DNA of 64,000 nt from Jiella mangrovi (GCF_017815135.1 NZ_JAGJCF010000003.1:124001-188000), one strand, 5' to 3'. Positions 52,410 to 62,605 are shown, counted from the stretch's first letter. Notes: generated by a model not told the origin, from the sequence alone. Numbers and translations: made by a program.

Positions 52410-53132
52410 TCAGGCGAACAGCGCCCACAGGAGCGGCAGGAGGATCGCGGTCGCCAACGCGTTGAGCCCCATGGCGAGACCGGAAAATGCTCCGGCCGCC
52501 TCGCTCTCCTGGAGGGCTCTCGCCGTACCGATGCCGTGAGAGGCGGTGCCGAGGGCGAAGCCGCGCGCCGTCGGATCGCCGATCTTCAGGCGGTCGAGCA
52601 GGAGCGGACCCAGCGAGCCTCCCAGAATGCCCGTCACGATGACGAAGACGGCGGTGAGCGAGGGCAGGCCGCCGAGCTTTTCGGCAATTCCCATCGCGAC
52701 CGGCGCGGTGACGGATTTCGGCGCCAGCGAGACCAGGCTGACGTGATCGAGCCCGAGGACGTAGCCGAGGCCGAGCGCCGTGCCCATCGCCGTCAGCGAG
52801 CCGAGGAGAAGGCTCGCAACGACGGCGATGGCGCTCTTCCTGACCTTCTCGAACTGCCGGTAGAGCGGGATCGCCAGCGCGACGGTCGCCGGCCCGAGCA
52901 GGAAATGGATGAACTGCGCGCCCTCGAAATAGGTCCGATAGGACGTGCCCGTCGCAACGAGGATCGCGACGAGGGCGGCGACGGCAACGAGCACCGGATT
53001 GAGCAGCGCCGGCCGCTTGGCCCGGACATAGAGCCACACCGCCGCCTGGTAGACGACGAGGGTGAGCGTCAGGGCGAGCAGGGGGCTTGCCGCGAGATAG
53101 ACCCAGATGTCGGAGATCGTTTCGGGCAGCAT
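52410..53132 (-). CDS. LrgB/CidB-type membrane protein
   Basis: A 240-residue polytopic membrane protein of the LrgB family. GPATVALAIPLYRQFEKVRK, VSLAPKSVTAPVAMGIAEKL and ALGTASHGIGTARALQESE are conserved family blocks. Together with the upstream LrgA-type gene it is part of the holin-like pair thought to control murein hydrolase export, membrane potential or, in some bacteria, pyruvate/glycolate transport. Its start lies 2 bases past the stop of the partner gene. Confidence 0.92.
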   Translation of the reverse strand: MLPETISDIWVYLAASPLLALTLTLVVYQAAVWLYVRAKRPALLNPVLVAVAALVAILVATGTSYRTYFEGAQFIHFLLGPATVALAIPLYRQFEKVRKSAIAVVASLLLGSLTAMGTALGLGYVLGLDHVSLVSLAPKSVTAPVAMGIAEKLGGLPSLTAVFVIVTGILGGSLGPLLLDRLKIGDPTARGFALGTASHGIGTARALQESEAAGAFSGLAMGLNALATAILLPLLWALFA

Positions 53133-53133
53133 G

Positions 53134-53508
53134 TTATTGCCCCCTTCCGGCCGGGGCCTCCGGGCCGTCCTGCCGTCCTTTGCCCATCAGCTTCATGGCG
53201 AGCGCCGTGACCGCGATGGTCACGAGCGTCGAAACGACGAGGGCCACGATCACCGGCAGCGCCTCGTCTTCCAGCCGCGCAGCATGCTGCATGATGCCGA
53301 CGCCGGCGGGCACGAACAGCAGCGAAAGGTTCGAAAGCAGCGTATCGCCGACCGCGCCGATGTCCTTCGGCACGCCCTTGCGGATCGCAAGGACCGCGAA
53401 CAGGATGACCATGCCGATCACCGGCCCGGGAAGAGGCAGGCCGCTCGCGGCGGATATCGTCTCGCCCGCGAGCTGGCAGAGGAGAATGGCGGTGAGTGCC
53501 TGGAGCAT
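53134..53508 (-). CDS. LrgA/CidA-type holin-like membrane protein
   Basis: A 124-residue protein with four hydrophobic helices. LLCQLAGETISAASGLPLPG, then PVIGMVILF and LLSNLSLLFVPAGVGIMQH are the LrgA family signature. It precedes the LrgB gene in the same leftward operon. The C-terminal ~20 residues are hydrophilic and glycine rich. Confidence 0.92.
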   Translation of the reverse strand: MLQALTAILLCQLAGETISAASGLPLPGPVIGMVILFAVLAIRKGVPKDIGAVGDTLLSNLSLLFVPAGVGIMQHAARLEDEALPVIVALVVSTLVTIAVTALAMKLMGKGRQDGPEAPAGRGQ

Positions 53509-53755
53509 GGGAAGACCTTATCGAGCGGGACGTTTGCCGACGATGCCATGTTAGCGATGGATTGCGCCGCAGCAATGCGGAGATGGGGATAGCAGCCGTG
53601 CCGTGGCCGGTTGGACGAACGATGACCGCCTCCGAGATTTGAGCGCACCGCCCTTGTTCCATCCCGGCGAAGCCAAGTTAGACAAACGTCTCCCTTGATG
53701 CAGGTGTGTAAGTGTTTAAGTGTGCATTTGGAGAGCGGCCAGAGAGGATGGCGCA

Positions 53756-54184
53756 ATGAGCAAATACGATCCCCTTGGCGTCTATCTTGGTACTCAACAC
53801 AAATCTCGCATCACGATGACGTTTCGTGAGATCGAGCAGATCCTCACATTCCCGCTCCCGCGCTCGAAGCAGCACCGGGCGTGGTGGAGCAACAATCCCA
53901 GTAACAACGTCATGACATATCAATGGCTGAAAGCCGGCTACGAGACCGAGGCCGTCGATATCGCCGGCGAGCGGTTGACGTTCCGACGTGCTGGGGGCGG
54001 GGCGTTCCCGGTGTCAGCGCCGGAGCCCAGCGGAGGCAGCGACGATGTGGCCGCTGAGCGCGACGACGCCCTCCCGAAGCGCGACCCGATTTTCGGCTGC
54101 ATGAGCGGAACGTTGAAACTCCTGGATGGTGTCGATCTGACCGAGCCGTTCGAATCGGACTGGTCCGAGAGCTTGTCACTGTGA
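53756..54184 (+). CDS. DUF7662-like putative antitoxin of a VapC-type pair
   Basis: A 142-residue protein. Residues 3-78 (KYDPLGVYLGTQHKSRITMT, FREIEQILTFPLPRSKQHRA, WWSNNPSNNVMTYQWLKAGY) match a small domain I know as DUF7662 in restriction-like and hypothetical proteins, possibly nucleic-acid binding. The tail FGCMSGTLKLLDGVDLTEPF resembles the toxin-neutralising C-terminus of AbrB-type VapB antitoxins (FGCMKGTVTIAPGVDLTEP). Its stop overlaps the GTG of the PIN toxin. I infer an antitoxin in which the usual AbrB head has been replaced. Confidence 0.75.
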   Translation: MSKYDPLGVYLGTQHKSRITMTFREIEQILTFPLPRSKQHRAWWSNNPSNNVMTYQWLKAGYETEAVDIAGERLTFRRAGGGAFPVSAPEPSGGSDDVAAERDDALPKRDPIFGCMSGTLKLLDGVDLTEPFESDWSESLSL

Positions 54185-54603
54185 CCGATCAGTCGCTGCT
54201 TCTCGATACCTGCGCGGTCATCTGGCTTTCGCAGGGAGTGGAGGTCTCTGATGCGGCAACAGAAGCGATCGCGGAGGCTCGCAAGTCCGGCGATGGTGGA
54301 GTGCGGGTTTCCGTCATGACCGCTTGGGAACTCGGAATGCTCGTCGCGAAGGGACGGTTGCCGGCCAGCTTGCCGGCTGATCGGTGGTTCGAGCAGTTCG
54401 TTCGCGTCGGTGGCGTTCGGGTCGAGACCGTCACACCTTCGATCCTCGTCGCCTCGTCATTCCTTCCCGGGACCGTGCATGGCGATCCAATGGATCGGAT
54501 CATCATGGCGACGGCCAGGGAGCACGGTTTGACGATCTTGACCCGAGACCGGGGCATCCTGTCATACAGTGCTGCCGGTTATGTACGAGCGATCGCCTGC
54601 TGA
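54181..54603 (+). CDS. PIN-domain toxin (VapC-like ribonuclease)
   Basis: A 140-residue PIN domain starting at GTG 54181, which shares bases with the antitoxin stop. The acidic cluster is present: Asp9 in LLLDTCAVIWL, Glu50 in AWELGML, Asp102 and Asp105 in GDPMDRIIMATA, and Asp123 in TRDRGI. Such toxins cut RNA with Mg and are held inactive by the upstream antitoxin. It belongs to the branch with the sequence DTCAVIWL, usually paired with AbrB-type antitoxins. Confidence 0.9.
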   Translation: MTDQSLLLDTCAVIWLSQGVEVSDAATEAIAEARKSGDGGVRVSVMTAWELGMLVAKGRLPASLPADRWFEQFVRVGGVRVETVTPSILVASSFLPGTVHGDPMDRIIMATAREHGLTILTRDRGILSYSAAGYVRAIAC

Positions 54604-54745
54604 ACAGGCGACAGCCCCGGTGGTGAGTCCTTTTTGAGCCGCTACGCACTCCTGTCGCTGAATGACGGTGACAAGTTGAAATGCGCCCCCATCTCGGACG
54701 GCGCCTGTGCTATCGCTGTCGGTTCCGCGATCACTCGAAAGTCCC

Positions 54746-56707
54746 ATGCGCTTCCCACCATCCTTCCTTGACGAGATAAGAGACCGGGTGCCGATATCCG
54801 AGGTGATCGGTCGGCGGGTGACCTTCGACCGCAAGAAATCCCAGCCGGGGCGCGGGGATTACTGGGCCTGCTGTCCGTTCCATGGCGAAAAGACGCCGTC
54901 CTTCCACTGCGAGGATCAGAAGGGCCGCTACCACTGCTTCGGCTGCGGCGTTTCGGGCGATCATTTCCGGTTTCTCACCGAGCTCGAAGGCCTGTCCTTT
55001 CCTGAAGCCGTCGAGCGGCTGGCCGGCGAGGCGGGTCTTGCCATGCCAGAGCGCGACGCGGCGTCCGAAGCGCGCGAGGCAAAGCGCGGCACGCTCCTCG
55101 ACGCCTTGAGCGAGGCGGCAGCGTTCTTTCGCCAGCAACTGCACGAATCCGATGGCGCGAAAGCCCGGGCCTATCTGCGCGACCGGGGCATGGATCCGCG
55201 CACGCAAAGCTCGTTCGGCCTCGGCTTTGCGCCGAATTCGCGCAATCGGCTGAAGGAGCATCTGGCCGGCAAGGGGCTCGGCAAGGACGAGATCGAGGGC
55301 GCTGGCCTCGTCGTCCATGGCGAGGGGATCTCGGTTTCCTACGACCGGTTTCGCGACCGCATCATGTTTCCGATCCTCGATGCCGGCGAAAAGGTCGTCG
55401 CCTTCGGCGGCCGGGCGATGGCCGCGGACGCGCAGGCGAAATATCTGAACTCCCCGGAGACCGAGGTCTTCCACAAGGGCGAGATGCTGTTCAATCTCGC
55501 CAAGGCTCGCAGAGCCGCACGCGATGCCGGAACCTTGATCCTCGTCGAGGGCTACATGGACGTCATCATGCTGGCGCAGGCGGGTTTTCATCACGCCGTC
55601 GCGCCGCTCGGCACCGCGATGACGGAGCGCCAGATCGAGCTTCTCTGGCGCACGGCCGGCGAGCCGATCCTGTGCTTCGACGGGGATGCGGCGGGGCTGA
55701 AGGCCGCGAACCGCGCCGCCGAACTCGCAATGCCGCTTTTGAAGCCCGGCCGATCCTTGCGGTTCGCGCTGTTGCCGCAGGGCAAGGATCCCGACGATCT
55801 CGTGCGCGAGGGTGGCCCGGAAGCCTTCACGCAGGTGCTTTCGGCCGCAAGACCGCTGGCAGATCTCGTCTGGATGCGCGAGACGCAGGGCGGAAATTTC
55901 GACACGCCCGAACGCCGGGCCGAGCTCGAATACCGGATGAAGGGCCTGTTCCGCACGATCGGCGACGAAGCGGTGCGCCGCCATTATCTCGACGACCTTT
56001 CGGCGCGCCTGTCGAGCTTCTTCGGCTCCGGCCATCGCGCCGAGCGGGGGCAGCGCGAGGGATGGAAAGGCCGGGACGCAGGCAATCGCGGCGGCTCGGG
56101 CTATGGCCGGCGCGACGGCCCAAAGGGGCGGGGACAGCCGGGCCGCGCGGCGATCTCCGATCGTCTGGCGCGCTCGCGGTTGGCCTCCTCGGCAAATTTG
56201 CCGGCCGCTTCCCTCCGGGAGATCGCGATCGTCGTCGGTTTCGTCAATCATCCGCTTCTGATGGAGGAAGAGTTCGAGATCTTCGCCGCTCTCGATCTGC
56301 CGAATGGTGATCTCGCCCGCCTTCGATCCTCGGTGCTGGATGCCCACGCCACCAATCCGCCCCACAGCCGGGACGAGCTTCTGGCCCAGTTGCGCGCTCA
56401 CGGCACGGCCGGTCTGTTCGAGGCTTTCGAGACGAAGCTGAAGGCGGTGCGGCTCTGGCCGGTCCTGGCCGATGCGGCGCCGGAGGATGCGCGTGAGGCG
56501 CTGAAGCAGATGTTGCAGCTGCAACACAGGTTTCTGGCGCTTCGCCGCGAGCTCAAATTCGCCGAGGAGGCATTTGGTCGCGAGGTGAACGATGCGACCT
56601 ATGCCCACATGATGGAAATCAAGAGCGAGATCGAGCGCGTCGACGGCACGGAAGCGCTGATCGACGGCTTCGGCCTCTTGTCAGGACGGCCGATGAAGTC
56701 CATTTGA
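54746..56707 (+). CDS. dnaG: DNA primase
   Basis: A 653-residue DnaG. The zinc-binding site is Cys43, His46, Cys64 and Cys67 (CPFHGEKTPSFHCEDQKG, then YHCFGC). The TOPRIM core has the catalytic Glu in LILVEGYMDVIML near residue 268 and DGDAAG near 312. A flexible Gly/Arg-rich linker (about residues 432-470) precedes the DnaB-binding C-terminal domain. It makes the RNA primers of replication. ATG 54746 starts the family N-terminus MRFPPSFLDEIRDRVPISEV. It precedes rpoD as in most proteobacteria, but the rpsU gene of the enterobacterial operon is not adjacent. Confidence 0.97.
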   Translation: MRFPPSFLDEIRDRVPISEVIGRRVTFDRKKSQPGRGDYWACCPFHGEKTPSFHCEDQKGRYHCFGCGVSGDHFRFLTELEGLSFPEAVERLAGEAGLAMPERDAASEAREAKRGTLLDALSEAAAFFRQQLHESDGAKARAYLRDRGMDPRTQSSFGLGFAPNSRNRLKEHLAGKGLGKDEIEGAGLVVHGEGISVSYDRFRDRIMFPILDAGEKVVAFGGRAMAADAQAKYLNSPETEVFHKGEMLFNLAKARRAARDAGTLILVEGYMDVIMLAQAGFHHAVAPLGTAMTERQIELLWRTAGEPILCFDGDAAGLKAANRAAELAMPLLKPGRSLRFALLPQGKDPDDLVREGGPEAFTQVLSAARPLADLVWMRETQGGNFDTPERRAELEYRMKGLFRTIGDEAVRRHYLDDLSARLSSFFGSGHRAERGQREGWKGRDAGNRGGSGYGRRDGPKGRGQPGRAAISDRLARSRLASSANLPAASLREIAIVVGFVNHPLLMEEEFEIFAALDLPNGDLARLRSSVLDAHATNPPHSRDELLAQLRAHGTAGLFEAFETKLKAVRLWPVLADAAPEDAREALKQMLQLQHRFLALRRELKFAEEAFGREVNDATYAHMMEIKSEIERVDGTEALIDGFGLLSGRPMKSI

Positions 56708-57048
56708 GGGGTCCGGTGGGAGCTCTGGTCGAGTGTGGGACGTGGGCAAAACCCCGCAATATCGCCCAAGACCATCGCGGATCGGTGCTTGACAGAACAC
56801 AGTTGTTCGGTCGAGAGGGCGAACTATCAGACGCCAGAGCTTGAAAGATCGCGCGACTGCGCCTTCTTAAAGGCGCCTCGCGGCAAAAGTGCCGAATTGT
56901 CACGCCAAGCCGCGGTCGAGTTATGGTTAAGCCGTCGTTAACGGCACATGTTGCATTTGGTGGCCGAGCTGGTCGCAGCGTGGCGACCGCCCCTGACCTT
57001 TGAAAAAGGGGCCCGCCCGACGGGCATGCGAACTGGAGAATGAAACGT
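56708..57048. other. 341-base gap between dnaG and rpoD
   Basis: No gene was recognised. A perfect 7-bp hairpin GCGCCTT-CTTA-AAGGCGC lies at 56859-56876 without a T-run, so it may pause but is not a typical terminator. The region probably carries an internal rpoD promoter. Confidence 0.5.
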
Positions 57049-59070
57049 ATGGCGACAAAGGCCAAGGAAAGCGAAGCAGCCGTCGAGGAGCGTAACGACA
57101 ACACGCCGGACGGACCGCTGCTCGACCTTTCGGACGACGCCGTCAAGAAAATGATCAAGGCCGCGAAAAAGCGCGGCTTCGTGACCATGGACAAATTGAA
57201 CTCGATGCTTTCGGACGACGTCACGTCCGAGCAGATCGAGGACATGATGGCCATGCTCAACGACATGGGCATCAACGTCGTCGAGGACGACGAAGAGGGC
57301 GGCGAGGAAGAATCCGAAGAAAAGGAATCGACCGAAGTCGCCGAGGCCGGCACGACCCAGGTCGCGACGACCCCCAAGCGCGAGGCGGGAGACCGCACCG
57401 ACGATCCCGTGCGCATGTATCTGCGCGAGATGGGGTCGGTCGAGCTGTTGTCGCGCGAGGGCGAGATCGCCATCGCCAAGCGCATCGAGGCCGGCCGCGA
57501 GACGATGATCGCCGGGCTTTGCGAAAGCCCGCTGACCTTCCAGGCGATCATCATCTGGCGCGACGAGCTCAACGAAGGCAACATCATGTTGCGCGAGATC
57601 GTCGATCTCGAAGCGACCTATGCCGGCCCGGAGGCCAAGACCCCGGCCGCGCCTGCCGTCGAGGGGGGCGCTGCGGCGCCGAACGGGGCCAATGGCGCGA
57701 ACGGCGCCGGCGCCGAGGCATCCTCCGGCGAGCGGATGAATGGCGACGGCGCGCAGGCCGGGACCGACGATGACGACGACGAGGACGATCTCGAGAACAA
57801 CCTGTCGCTGGCGGCGATGGAAGCCGAGATCCTGCCGCAGGTCATGGACATCTTCGACCAGATCGCCGAGGGCTACCGGCGTCTGCGCAAGCTCCAGGAT
57901 CAGCAGGTCGAAAACCGTCTCGCGGCCCAGGGCACCCTGTCGCCGAGCCAGGAGCGCTCCTACAAGAAGCTGAAGGAAGACCTCGTCGCGGCGGTCAAGA
58001 GCCTCTCGCTCAACCAGAACCGCATCGATGCCTTGGTCGCCCAGCTCTACGACATCAACAAGCGCCTCGTCGGCAACGAAGGCAAGCTCCTGCGCCTCGC
58101 CGAGTCCCACGGCGTCAAGCGCGAGGAATTCCTGCGCGAATATCAGGGCTCCGAGCTCGATCCGAACTGGACCCGCCACGTCGCCAATCTCTCCGGCAAG
58201 GGCTGGCTGAAATTCGTCCAGAACGACAAGGACGGCATCAAGAATCTCCGCCAGGAGATTCAGAACCTCGCTACCGAGACGGGCCTCGAGATCACCGAGT
58301 TCCGCCGCATCGTCCAGATGGTCAAGAAGGGCGAGGCCGAGGCGAGGCAGGCCAAGAAGGAGATGGTCGAGGCGAACCTTCGGCTCGTCATCTCGATCGC
58401 CAAAAAATATACGAACCGCGGCCTGCAGTTCCTGGATCTCATCCAGGAGGGCAATATCGGCCTGATGAAGGCGGTGGACAAGTTCGAATACCGCCGCGGC
58501 TACAAGTTCTCGACCTATGCGACCTGGTGGATCAGGCAGGCGATCACCCGTTCGATCGCCGATCAGGCCCGCACCATCCGCATTCCGGTGCATATGATCG
58601 AGACGATCAACAAGATCGTGCGAACCTCGCGCCAGATGCTGCACGAGATCGGCCGCGAACCGACCCCGGAAGAGCTGGCCGAAAAGCTCGCCATGCCGCT
58701 CGAAAAGGTCCGCAAGGTCCTGAAGATCGCCAAGGAGCCGATCTCCCTCGAAACGCCGGTCGGCGACGAGGAGGATTCACATCTCGGCGACTTCATCGAG
58801 GACAAGAACGCCATCCTGCCGATCGACGCGGCCATTCAGGGCAATCTGCGCGAGACGACGACCCGTGTGCTGGCTTCGCTCACGCCGCGCGAGGAGCGCG
58901 TTCTCAGAATGCGCTTCGGCATCGGCATGAACACCGATCACACGCTGGAAGAGGTCGGCCAGCAGTTCTCGGTGACAAGAGAGCGCATTCGCCAGATCGA
59001 GGCGAAGGCGCTGCGGAAGCTCAAGCACCCGTCGCGCTCGCGCAAGCTCAGAAGCTTCCTCGACAGCTGA
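57049..59070 (+). CDS. rpoD: RNA polymerase housekeeping sigma factor
   Basis: A 673-residue sigma-70. The N-terminal region 1.1 and the acidic spacer ([13 protein letters not shown], then a second acidic run [12 protein letters not shown]) are typical of alphaproteobacteria. Region 2 contains [15 protein letters not shown] at residue 485, and region 4.2 [20 protein letters not shown] at 642 recognises the -35 element. ATG 57049 is chosen because GGAGA is 10 bases before it, while the earlier ATG 57040 is too close to it. It directs transcription of housekeeping genes. Confidence 0.97.
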   Translation: MATKAKESEAAVEERNDNTPDGPLLDLSDDAVKKMIKAAKKRGFVTMDKLNSMLSDDVTSEQIEDMMAMLNDMGINVVEDDEEGGEEESEEKESTEVAEAGTTQVATTPKREAGDRTDDPVRMYLREMGSVELLSREGEIAIAKRIEAGRETMIAGLCESPLTFQAIIIWRDELNEGNIMLREIVDLEATYAGPEAKTPAAPAVEGGAAAPNGANGANGAGAEASSGERMNGDGAQAGTDDDDDEDDLENNLSLAAMEAEILPQVMDIFDQIAEGYRRLRKLQDQQVENRLAAQGTLSPSQERSYKKLKEDLVAAVKSLSLNQNRIDALVAQLYDINKRLVGNEGKLLRLAESHGVKREEFLREYQGSELDPNWTRHVANLSGKGWLKFVQNDKDGIKNLRQEIQNLATETGLEITEFRRIVQMVKKGEAEARQAKKEMVEANLRLVISIAKKYTNRGLQFLDLIQEGNIGLMKAVDKFEYRRGYKFSTYATWWIRQAITRSIADQARTIRIPVHMIETINKIVRTSRQMLHEIGREPTPEELAEKLAMPLEKVRKVLKIAKEPISLETPVGDEEDSHLGDFIEDKNAILPIDAAIQGNLRETTTRVLASLTPREERVLRMRFGIGMNTDHTLEEVGQQFSVTRERIRQIEAKALRKLKHPSRSRKLRSFLDS

Positions 59071-59091
59071 CATCCTGCGACAGAGATCGAT

Positions 59092-59127
59092 GACGGCCCG
59101 TGTGATCTGACGATCGCGCGGGCCGTC
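59092..59127 (+). terminator. Terminator-like hairpin after rpoD
   Basis: GACGGCCCG (59092-59100) pairs perfectly with CGGGCCGTC (59119-59127), 18-base loop, followed by TCCGTTTCTG. It begins 22 bases after the rpoD stop. Confidence 0.65.
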
Positions 59128-59369
59128 TCCGTTTCTGCCTGCGCGATCGATGGTCGGGTCGCGCCCGGTCGCGACAGTCGCCACCGTGCGGGTGTTCCGC
59201 AAAGCCCGACATGGGCGGGACCCGAGGATGCCGGGCCCGGCCCCTCAGCCTTGCCCTCGGCCGCCCTGGGGTATAGTTGGCTGCCCCTCAGGGGGGCGGC
59301 TTGGCGCGATTGTCCCGACATTCGCCTTCGGCCGACCGAGTAACTCAGAGTACGAAGGGCCAGAGGACC

Positions 59370-60317
59370 ATGCTTCCAAGGATCGCCGTGATCGGCTGCG
59401 GGCAGTGGGGACAGAACCACGTTCGAACTCTTGCCGAGATCGGGGCGCTCGCCGCAGTCGCCGACCGCAATCTCGAGAGGGCGGAAGTCTTTGCCGAGCG
59501 CCATGGCGTCGCCGCCATGGACCCTGACGAGGCGATCGCATCGTCCGAGATCGATGCTCTCGTCCTGGCCCTGCCTGCCAGCGTTCACGGGCCCGTAGCG
59601 CGCGCGGCCTTCGCGGCCGGCAAGGACGTCCTGATCGAAAAGCCGATCGCGCTCGACGTCGCCGATGCCGAGCTGACGGCCGCTGTCGCCCGCAAGGCCG
59701 ACCGCATCCTCATGGTCGGCCATGTCCTGCGCTTTCATCCGGTGTTCCAGAAGCTCGTCGCCACCGTGGCGGAAGGGCGGATCGGCACGGTGCGCCACAT
59801 CATCGCCAATCGCATGGGGCTCGGCCGCTTCCTCGGCATGGATGTCGTCTGGGATCTCGCCCCCCACGACCTTTCGCTGATCCTGAAGATGGCCGGTTCC
59901 ATGCCGCTCTCGGTCACGGCCATGCGCCGGACGGTCATGTCCGATGCGACCGACATCGCCGACATCCTCATGGAGTTCGCCGGCGGGCTGAAGGCCGAGG
60001 TTCACGCCTCGCGCGTCTCGCCCTATCGCGATCGGCGCTTCTCGGTGATCGGGACCGAGGGCATGATCGTCTTCGACGACCTCGCGCCGGAGGGGGAGAA
60101 GCTCGGTCTCTATCCCCATAAGGTCTGGCGCGACGGGGCGGTCTTCGCCTTCGAGAATGCGCCGGTCACCTATCTGCCGGTTTCGCCCGGACTGCCGCTC
60201 GACCGCGAGCTTCGGCACTTCATCGACTGCATCGTCAACCGCCGTCAGCCGGAGACCGGCGCGGATGAGGCCGTGGAGACGGTGCGGATTTTGAACGAGG
60301 CGTCTCCGCTGGGGTGA
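59370..60317 (+). CDS. Gfo/Idh/MocA-family oxidoreductase
   Basis: A 315-residue NAD(P)-dependent dehydrogenase. VIGCGQWGQNHVRTL is the dinucleotide-binding loop, EKPIALDVADAELTAAVARK carries the conserved EKP lysine, and GHVLRFHPVFQKLV the next conserved stretch. Members act on sugars, inositols or sugar nucleotides. Small size and the GQWGQNH start resemble those found in nucleotide-sugar clusters, but no such cluster is visible. ATG 59370 follows GAGGACC and is chosen over 59277. Confidence 0.87.
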   Translation: MLPRIAVIGCGQWGQNHVRTLAEIGALAAVADRNLERAEVFAERHGVAAMDPDEAIASSEIDALVLALPASVHGPVARAAFAAGKDVLIEKPIALDVADAELTAAVARKADRILMVGHVLRFHPVFQKLVATVAEGRIGTVRHIIANRMGLGRFLGMDVVWDLAPHDLSLILKMAGSMPLSVTAMRRTVMSDATDIADILMEFAGGLKAEVHASRVSPYRDRRFSVIGTEGMIVFDDLAPEGEKLGLYPHKVWRDGAVFAFENAPVTYLPVSPGLPLDRELRHFIDCIVNRRQPETGADEAVETVRILNEASPLG

Positions 60318-60348
60318 GTGTGGGGTGGGGGCTTGCGGCTGGCGTCTT

Positions 60349-60523
60349 ACCCCCCTCTGTCCTGCCGGACATCTCCCCCACAAGGGGGGAGATTGATCTT
60401 GCTTCGGCGACAGTGGTCTTCCTGCAGCGTTTCCGTTCTGCACTGGCATTTCAGCAAAGAGCGACGGCACTGAAGCTGCCGATCTCCCCCCTCGTGGGGG
60501 AGATGCCGGCAGGCAGAGGGGGG
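60349..60523. repeat. 175-bp palindromic intergenic repeat (copy 2)
   Basis: Arms 60349-60393 (ACCCCCCTCTGTCCTGCCGG ...) and 60481-60523 are inverse copies separated by 87 bases, the same overall length and plan as the element at 21941-22115. The two spacers share a weaker resemblance (for example TTTCAG and GCGA.GGC stretches), so they are diverged copies of one element. It lies between the convergent oxidoreductase and mnmA genes. Confidence 0.75.
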
Positions 60524-60587
60524 CGCACAGCCGCTGCCTGTCAGAACCCACCGGCCAAAACCACAAAAACCAGCCTCGAGCGAAACC

Positions 60588-61778
60588 CTACGCGCTCGCC
60601 GCGACCGCTTCGCGTGCAGGAAGGCGGCCCGCCGGAAGGCTTTCCGCGATGACGCCGCCGCCGAGCACTTCGGCGCCGGCCTCCATGCCGTCATAAAAGA
60701 CGCAGGCCTGGCCGGGCGCGACGCCGTCTTCGCCGAGAACCAGCTCGACCTCGACCGAGCCCTCGTCGACCGCGACGATGCGCGCGGGAGCGGGCGGGCG
60801 CGTCGAGCGGACCTTGACGAAGAGATCGCCTTCGGCGCCGAGATACGCCTCTGGCGTCCGCTCGCCGAGCCAGTTCACGTCGCGCAGGCGAATGCGCCGC
60901 GTCATCAGCGCCTCGCGCGGGCCGACGGTCACCGTCGCGTTCGCGGCATCGAGTGCCACGACGTAGAGCGGATCACCGGCGGCGATGCCGAGGCCCCGGC
61001 GCTGGCCGATGGTGTAGTGGACAATGCCCTCGTGCCGGCCGAGGACGCGGCCGTCGAGATGGACGATGTCGCCCGGCTCGCCCGCCTCTGGGCGCAGCTT
61101 GCGGATGACATCGAAGTAGCGGCCCTTGGAGACGAAGCAGATGTCCTGGCTGTCAGGCTTGGCCGCAACGGAAAGCCCGAAGCGCTCGGCGACCTGCCGG
61201 GTCTCGTCCTTGGTCATGGTGCCCAGCGGAAAGCGCAGGAAGTCGAGCTGCGCCTGGGTGGTGCCATAGAGGAAATAGCTCTGGTCGCGGTCGAGGTCCT
61301 TCGGCCGGTACATTGCCCGGTGGGGGCCGCGCTGGCGGGTTTCGATGTAGTGGCCCGTCGCCAGCGCGTCGGCACCGAGATCCTCGGTCGTGGCGAGAAG
61401 ATCGCGGAACTTGACCGTCTGATTGCAGGCGACGCAAGGGATCGGCGTCTCGCCTGAGAGATAGCTGTCCGCGAAGGGGTCGATCACGGCCTTCCGGAAA
61501 CGCTCCTCGTAGTCGAGCACGTAATGGTCGATGCCGAGCGTCTCGGCGACACGGCGGGCGTCGTGGATGTCCTGGCCGGCGCAGCAGGCGCCGGCGCGCC
61601 GCGGCGCTGTTCCGGCGTCGTAGAGCTGGAGCGTGATGCCGACGACATCGTAGCCGGCCTCGGCGAGCAGCGCCGCAGTCACCGACGAATCCACGCCGCC
61701 GGACATGGCGACGACAATTCGGGTCTCGGCCGGAGGCTTGGCGATATCGAGGCTGTTCAGCGAAACGTGCGGGGACAT
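60588..61778 (-). CDS. mnmA: tRNA-specific 2-thiouridylase
   Basis: A 396-residue MnmA. SGGVDSS (residues 26-32) is the PP-loop, Cys118 in [10 protein letters not shown] is the first catalytic cysteine and [13 protein letters not shown] holds the second. A C-terminal beta-barrel follows. It transfers sulfur to uridine 34 of Lys, Glu and Gln tRNAs. ATG 61778 is chosen; a longer frame to 61943 lacks homology. Confidence 0.95.
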   Translation of the reverse strand: MSPHVSLNSLDIAKPPAETRIVVAMSGGVDSSVTAALLAEAGYDVVGITLQLYDAGTAPRRAGACCAGQDIHDARRVAETLGIDHYVLDYEERFRKAVIDPFADSYLSGETPIPCVACNQTVKFRDLLATTEDLGADALATGHYIETRQRGPHRAMYRPKDLDRDQSYFLYGTTQAQLDFLRFPLGTMTKDETRQVAERFGLSVAAKPDSQDICFVSKGRYFDVIRKLRPEAGEPGDIVHLDGRVLGRHEGIVHYTIGQRRGLGIAAGDPLYVVALDAANATVTVGPREALMTRRIRLRDVNWLGERTPEAYLGAEGDLFVKVRSTRPPAPARIVAVDEGSVEVELVLGEDGVAPGQACVFYDGMEAGAEVLGGGVIAESLPAGRLPAREAVAASA

Positions 61779-62083
61779 GCTCGGACCTTTGTGACGTCCG
61801 TTTCGTTCGCGCGTCTGAAAATCTTGAAAAGCGGCGAGCCGAAACAATCGTTCCGATGCCATATCGGCGATTTGCGCCGCCCTTTCAACGCATGGATGGG
61901 GCGCAAATTTGGCAAGCAAGGTCAAGTTTCGACCTTCAGGCATGCGAGTGCACTGAGTTCGCCAAGGATTTTCAGCAACTTCTTATCGAAACCTTACGCG
62001 TGGCTTGACTCTTTTTTTAGAAGCCGGGCGTACGCTCAGCCTGATTGGGTCTGTGATTAGAGTATCAGCGTATCGAGAGTGCA
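61779..62083. other. 305-base gap upstream of mnmA and sciP
   Basis: This divergent region holds the promoters of mnmA and sciP. A GACTC (GANTC) site at 62007-62011, next to a run of seven T, is a potential CcrM methylation site about 75 bases before sciP. No other structure was recognised. Confidence 0.5.
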
Positions 62084-62374
62084 ATGACCGATCAGGTTAG
62101 ACCACGGGTAAAATATGTCATCGGGCCGGATGGAAGCCCGCTGACACTGGCGGATTTGCCGCCGACCAACACGAGGCGATGGGTGATCCGTCGCAAGGCG
62201 GAGGTCGTCGCGGCCGTCAGGGGAGGGTTGCTCAGTCTCGACGAGGCATGCTCCCGCTACACGCTGACTGTCGAGGAGTTCGTCTCCTGGCAGATGTCGA
62301 TCGATCAGCACGGCCTGGCCGGGCTTCGGACGACCCAGCTTCAGGAGTATCGCCGCAAGGTGGATCTCCACTGA
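62084..62374 (+). CDS. sciP: SciP (DUF1153) small CtrA-inhibitory protein
   Basis: A 96-residue DUF1153 protein of the usual SciP length. RVKYVIGPDGSPLTLADLPP, then TRRWVIRRKAEVVAAVRGGL, and EACSRYTLTVEEFVSWQ with the helix-turn-helix-like segment match the SciP family. In Caulobacter SciP represses CtrA-dependent transcription early in the cell cycle by binding near or on CtrA. It faces cpdR, 231 bases away, another CtrA-pathway gene. Confidence 0.92.
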   Translation: MTDQVRPRVKYVIGPDGSPLTLADLPPTNTRRWVIRRKAEVVAAVRGGLLSLDEACSRYTLTVEEFVSWQMSIDQHGLAGLRTTQLQEYRRKVDLH

Positions 62375-62605
62375 CGCGGCGGGCGACGAGATCGCCCGGC
62401 GCGTTTGATCAGTGCCTTACATCGCCGGGCGAGCCGCAAGGCCGCCGGGCGCATAGCCACTTCGAGAACTCTGTCGGCCCATGCCCCTGCAAGCAGGGCA
62501 CGCCCGTGGCGTTTGAGAGGATTAGTTTGACCGTCGATCGTGCCCGCCACAGCTCGTGCCGGCGATCGATTCTGCCCGCCGCCGATCATGGTCGGGCACT
62601 CCCCC

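Noticed and set aside
59128-59369. tRNA or small RNA in the gap after rpoD
   Set aside because: No cloverleaf or CCA-end pattern could be built; only short G/C hairpins were seen.
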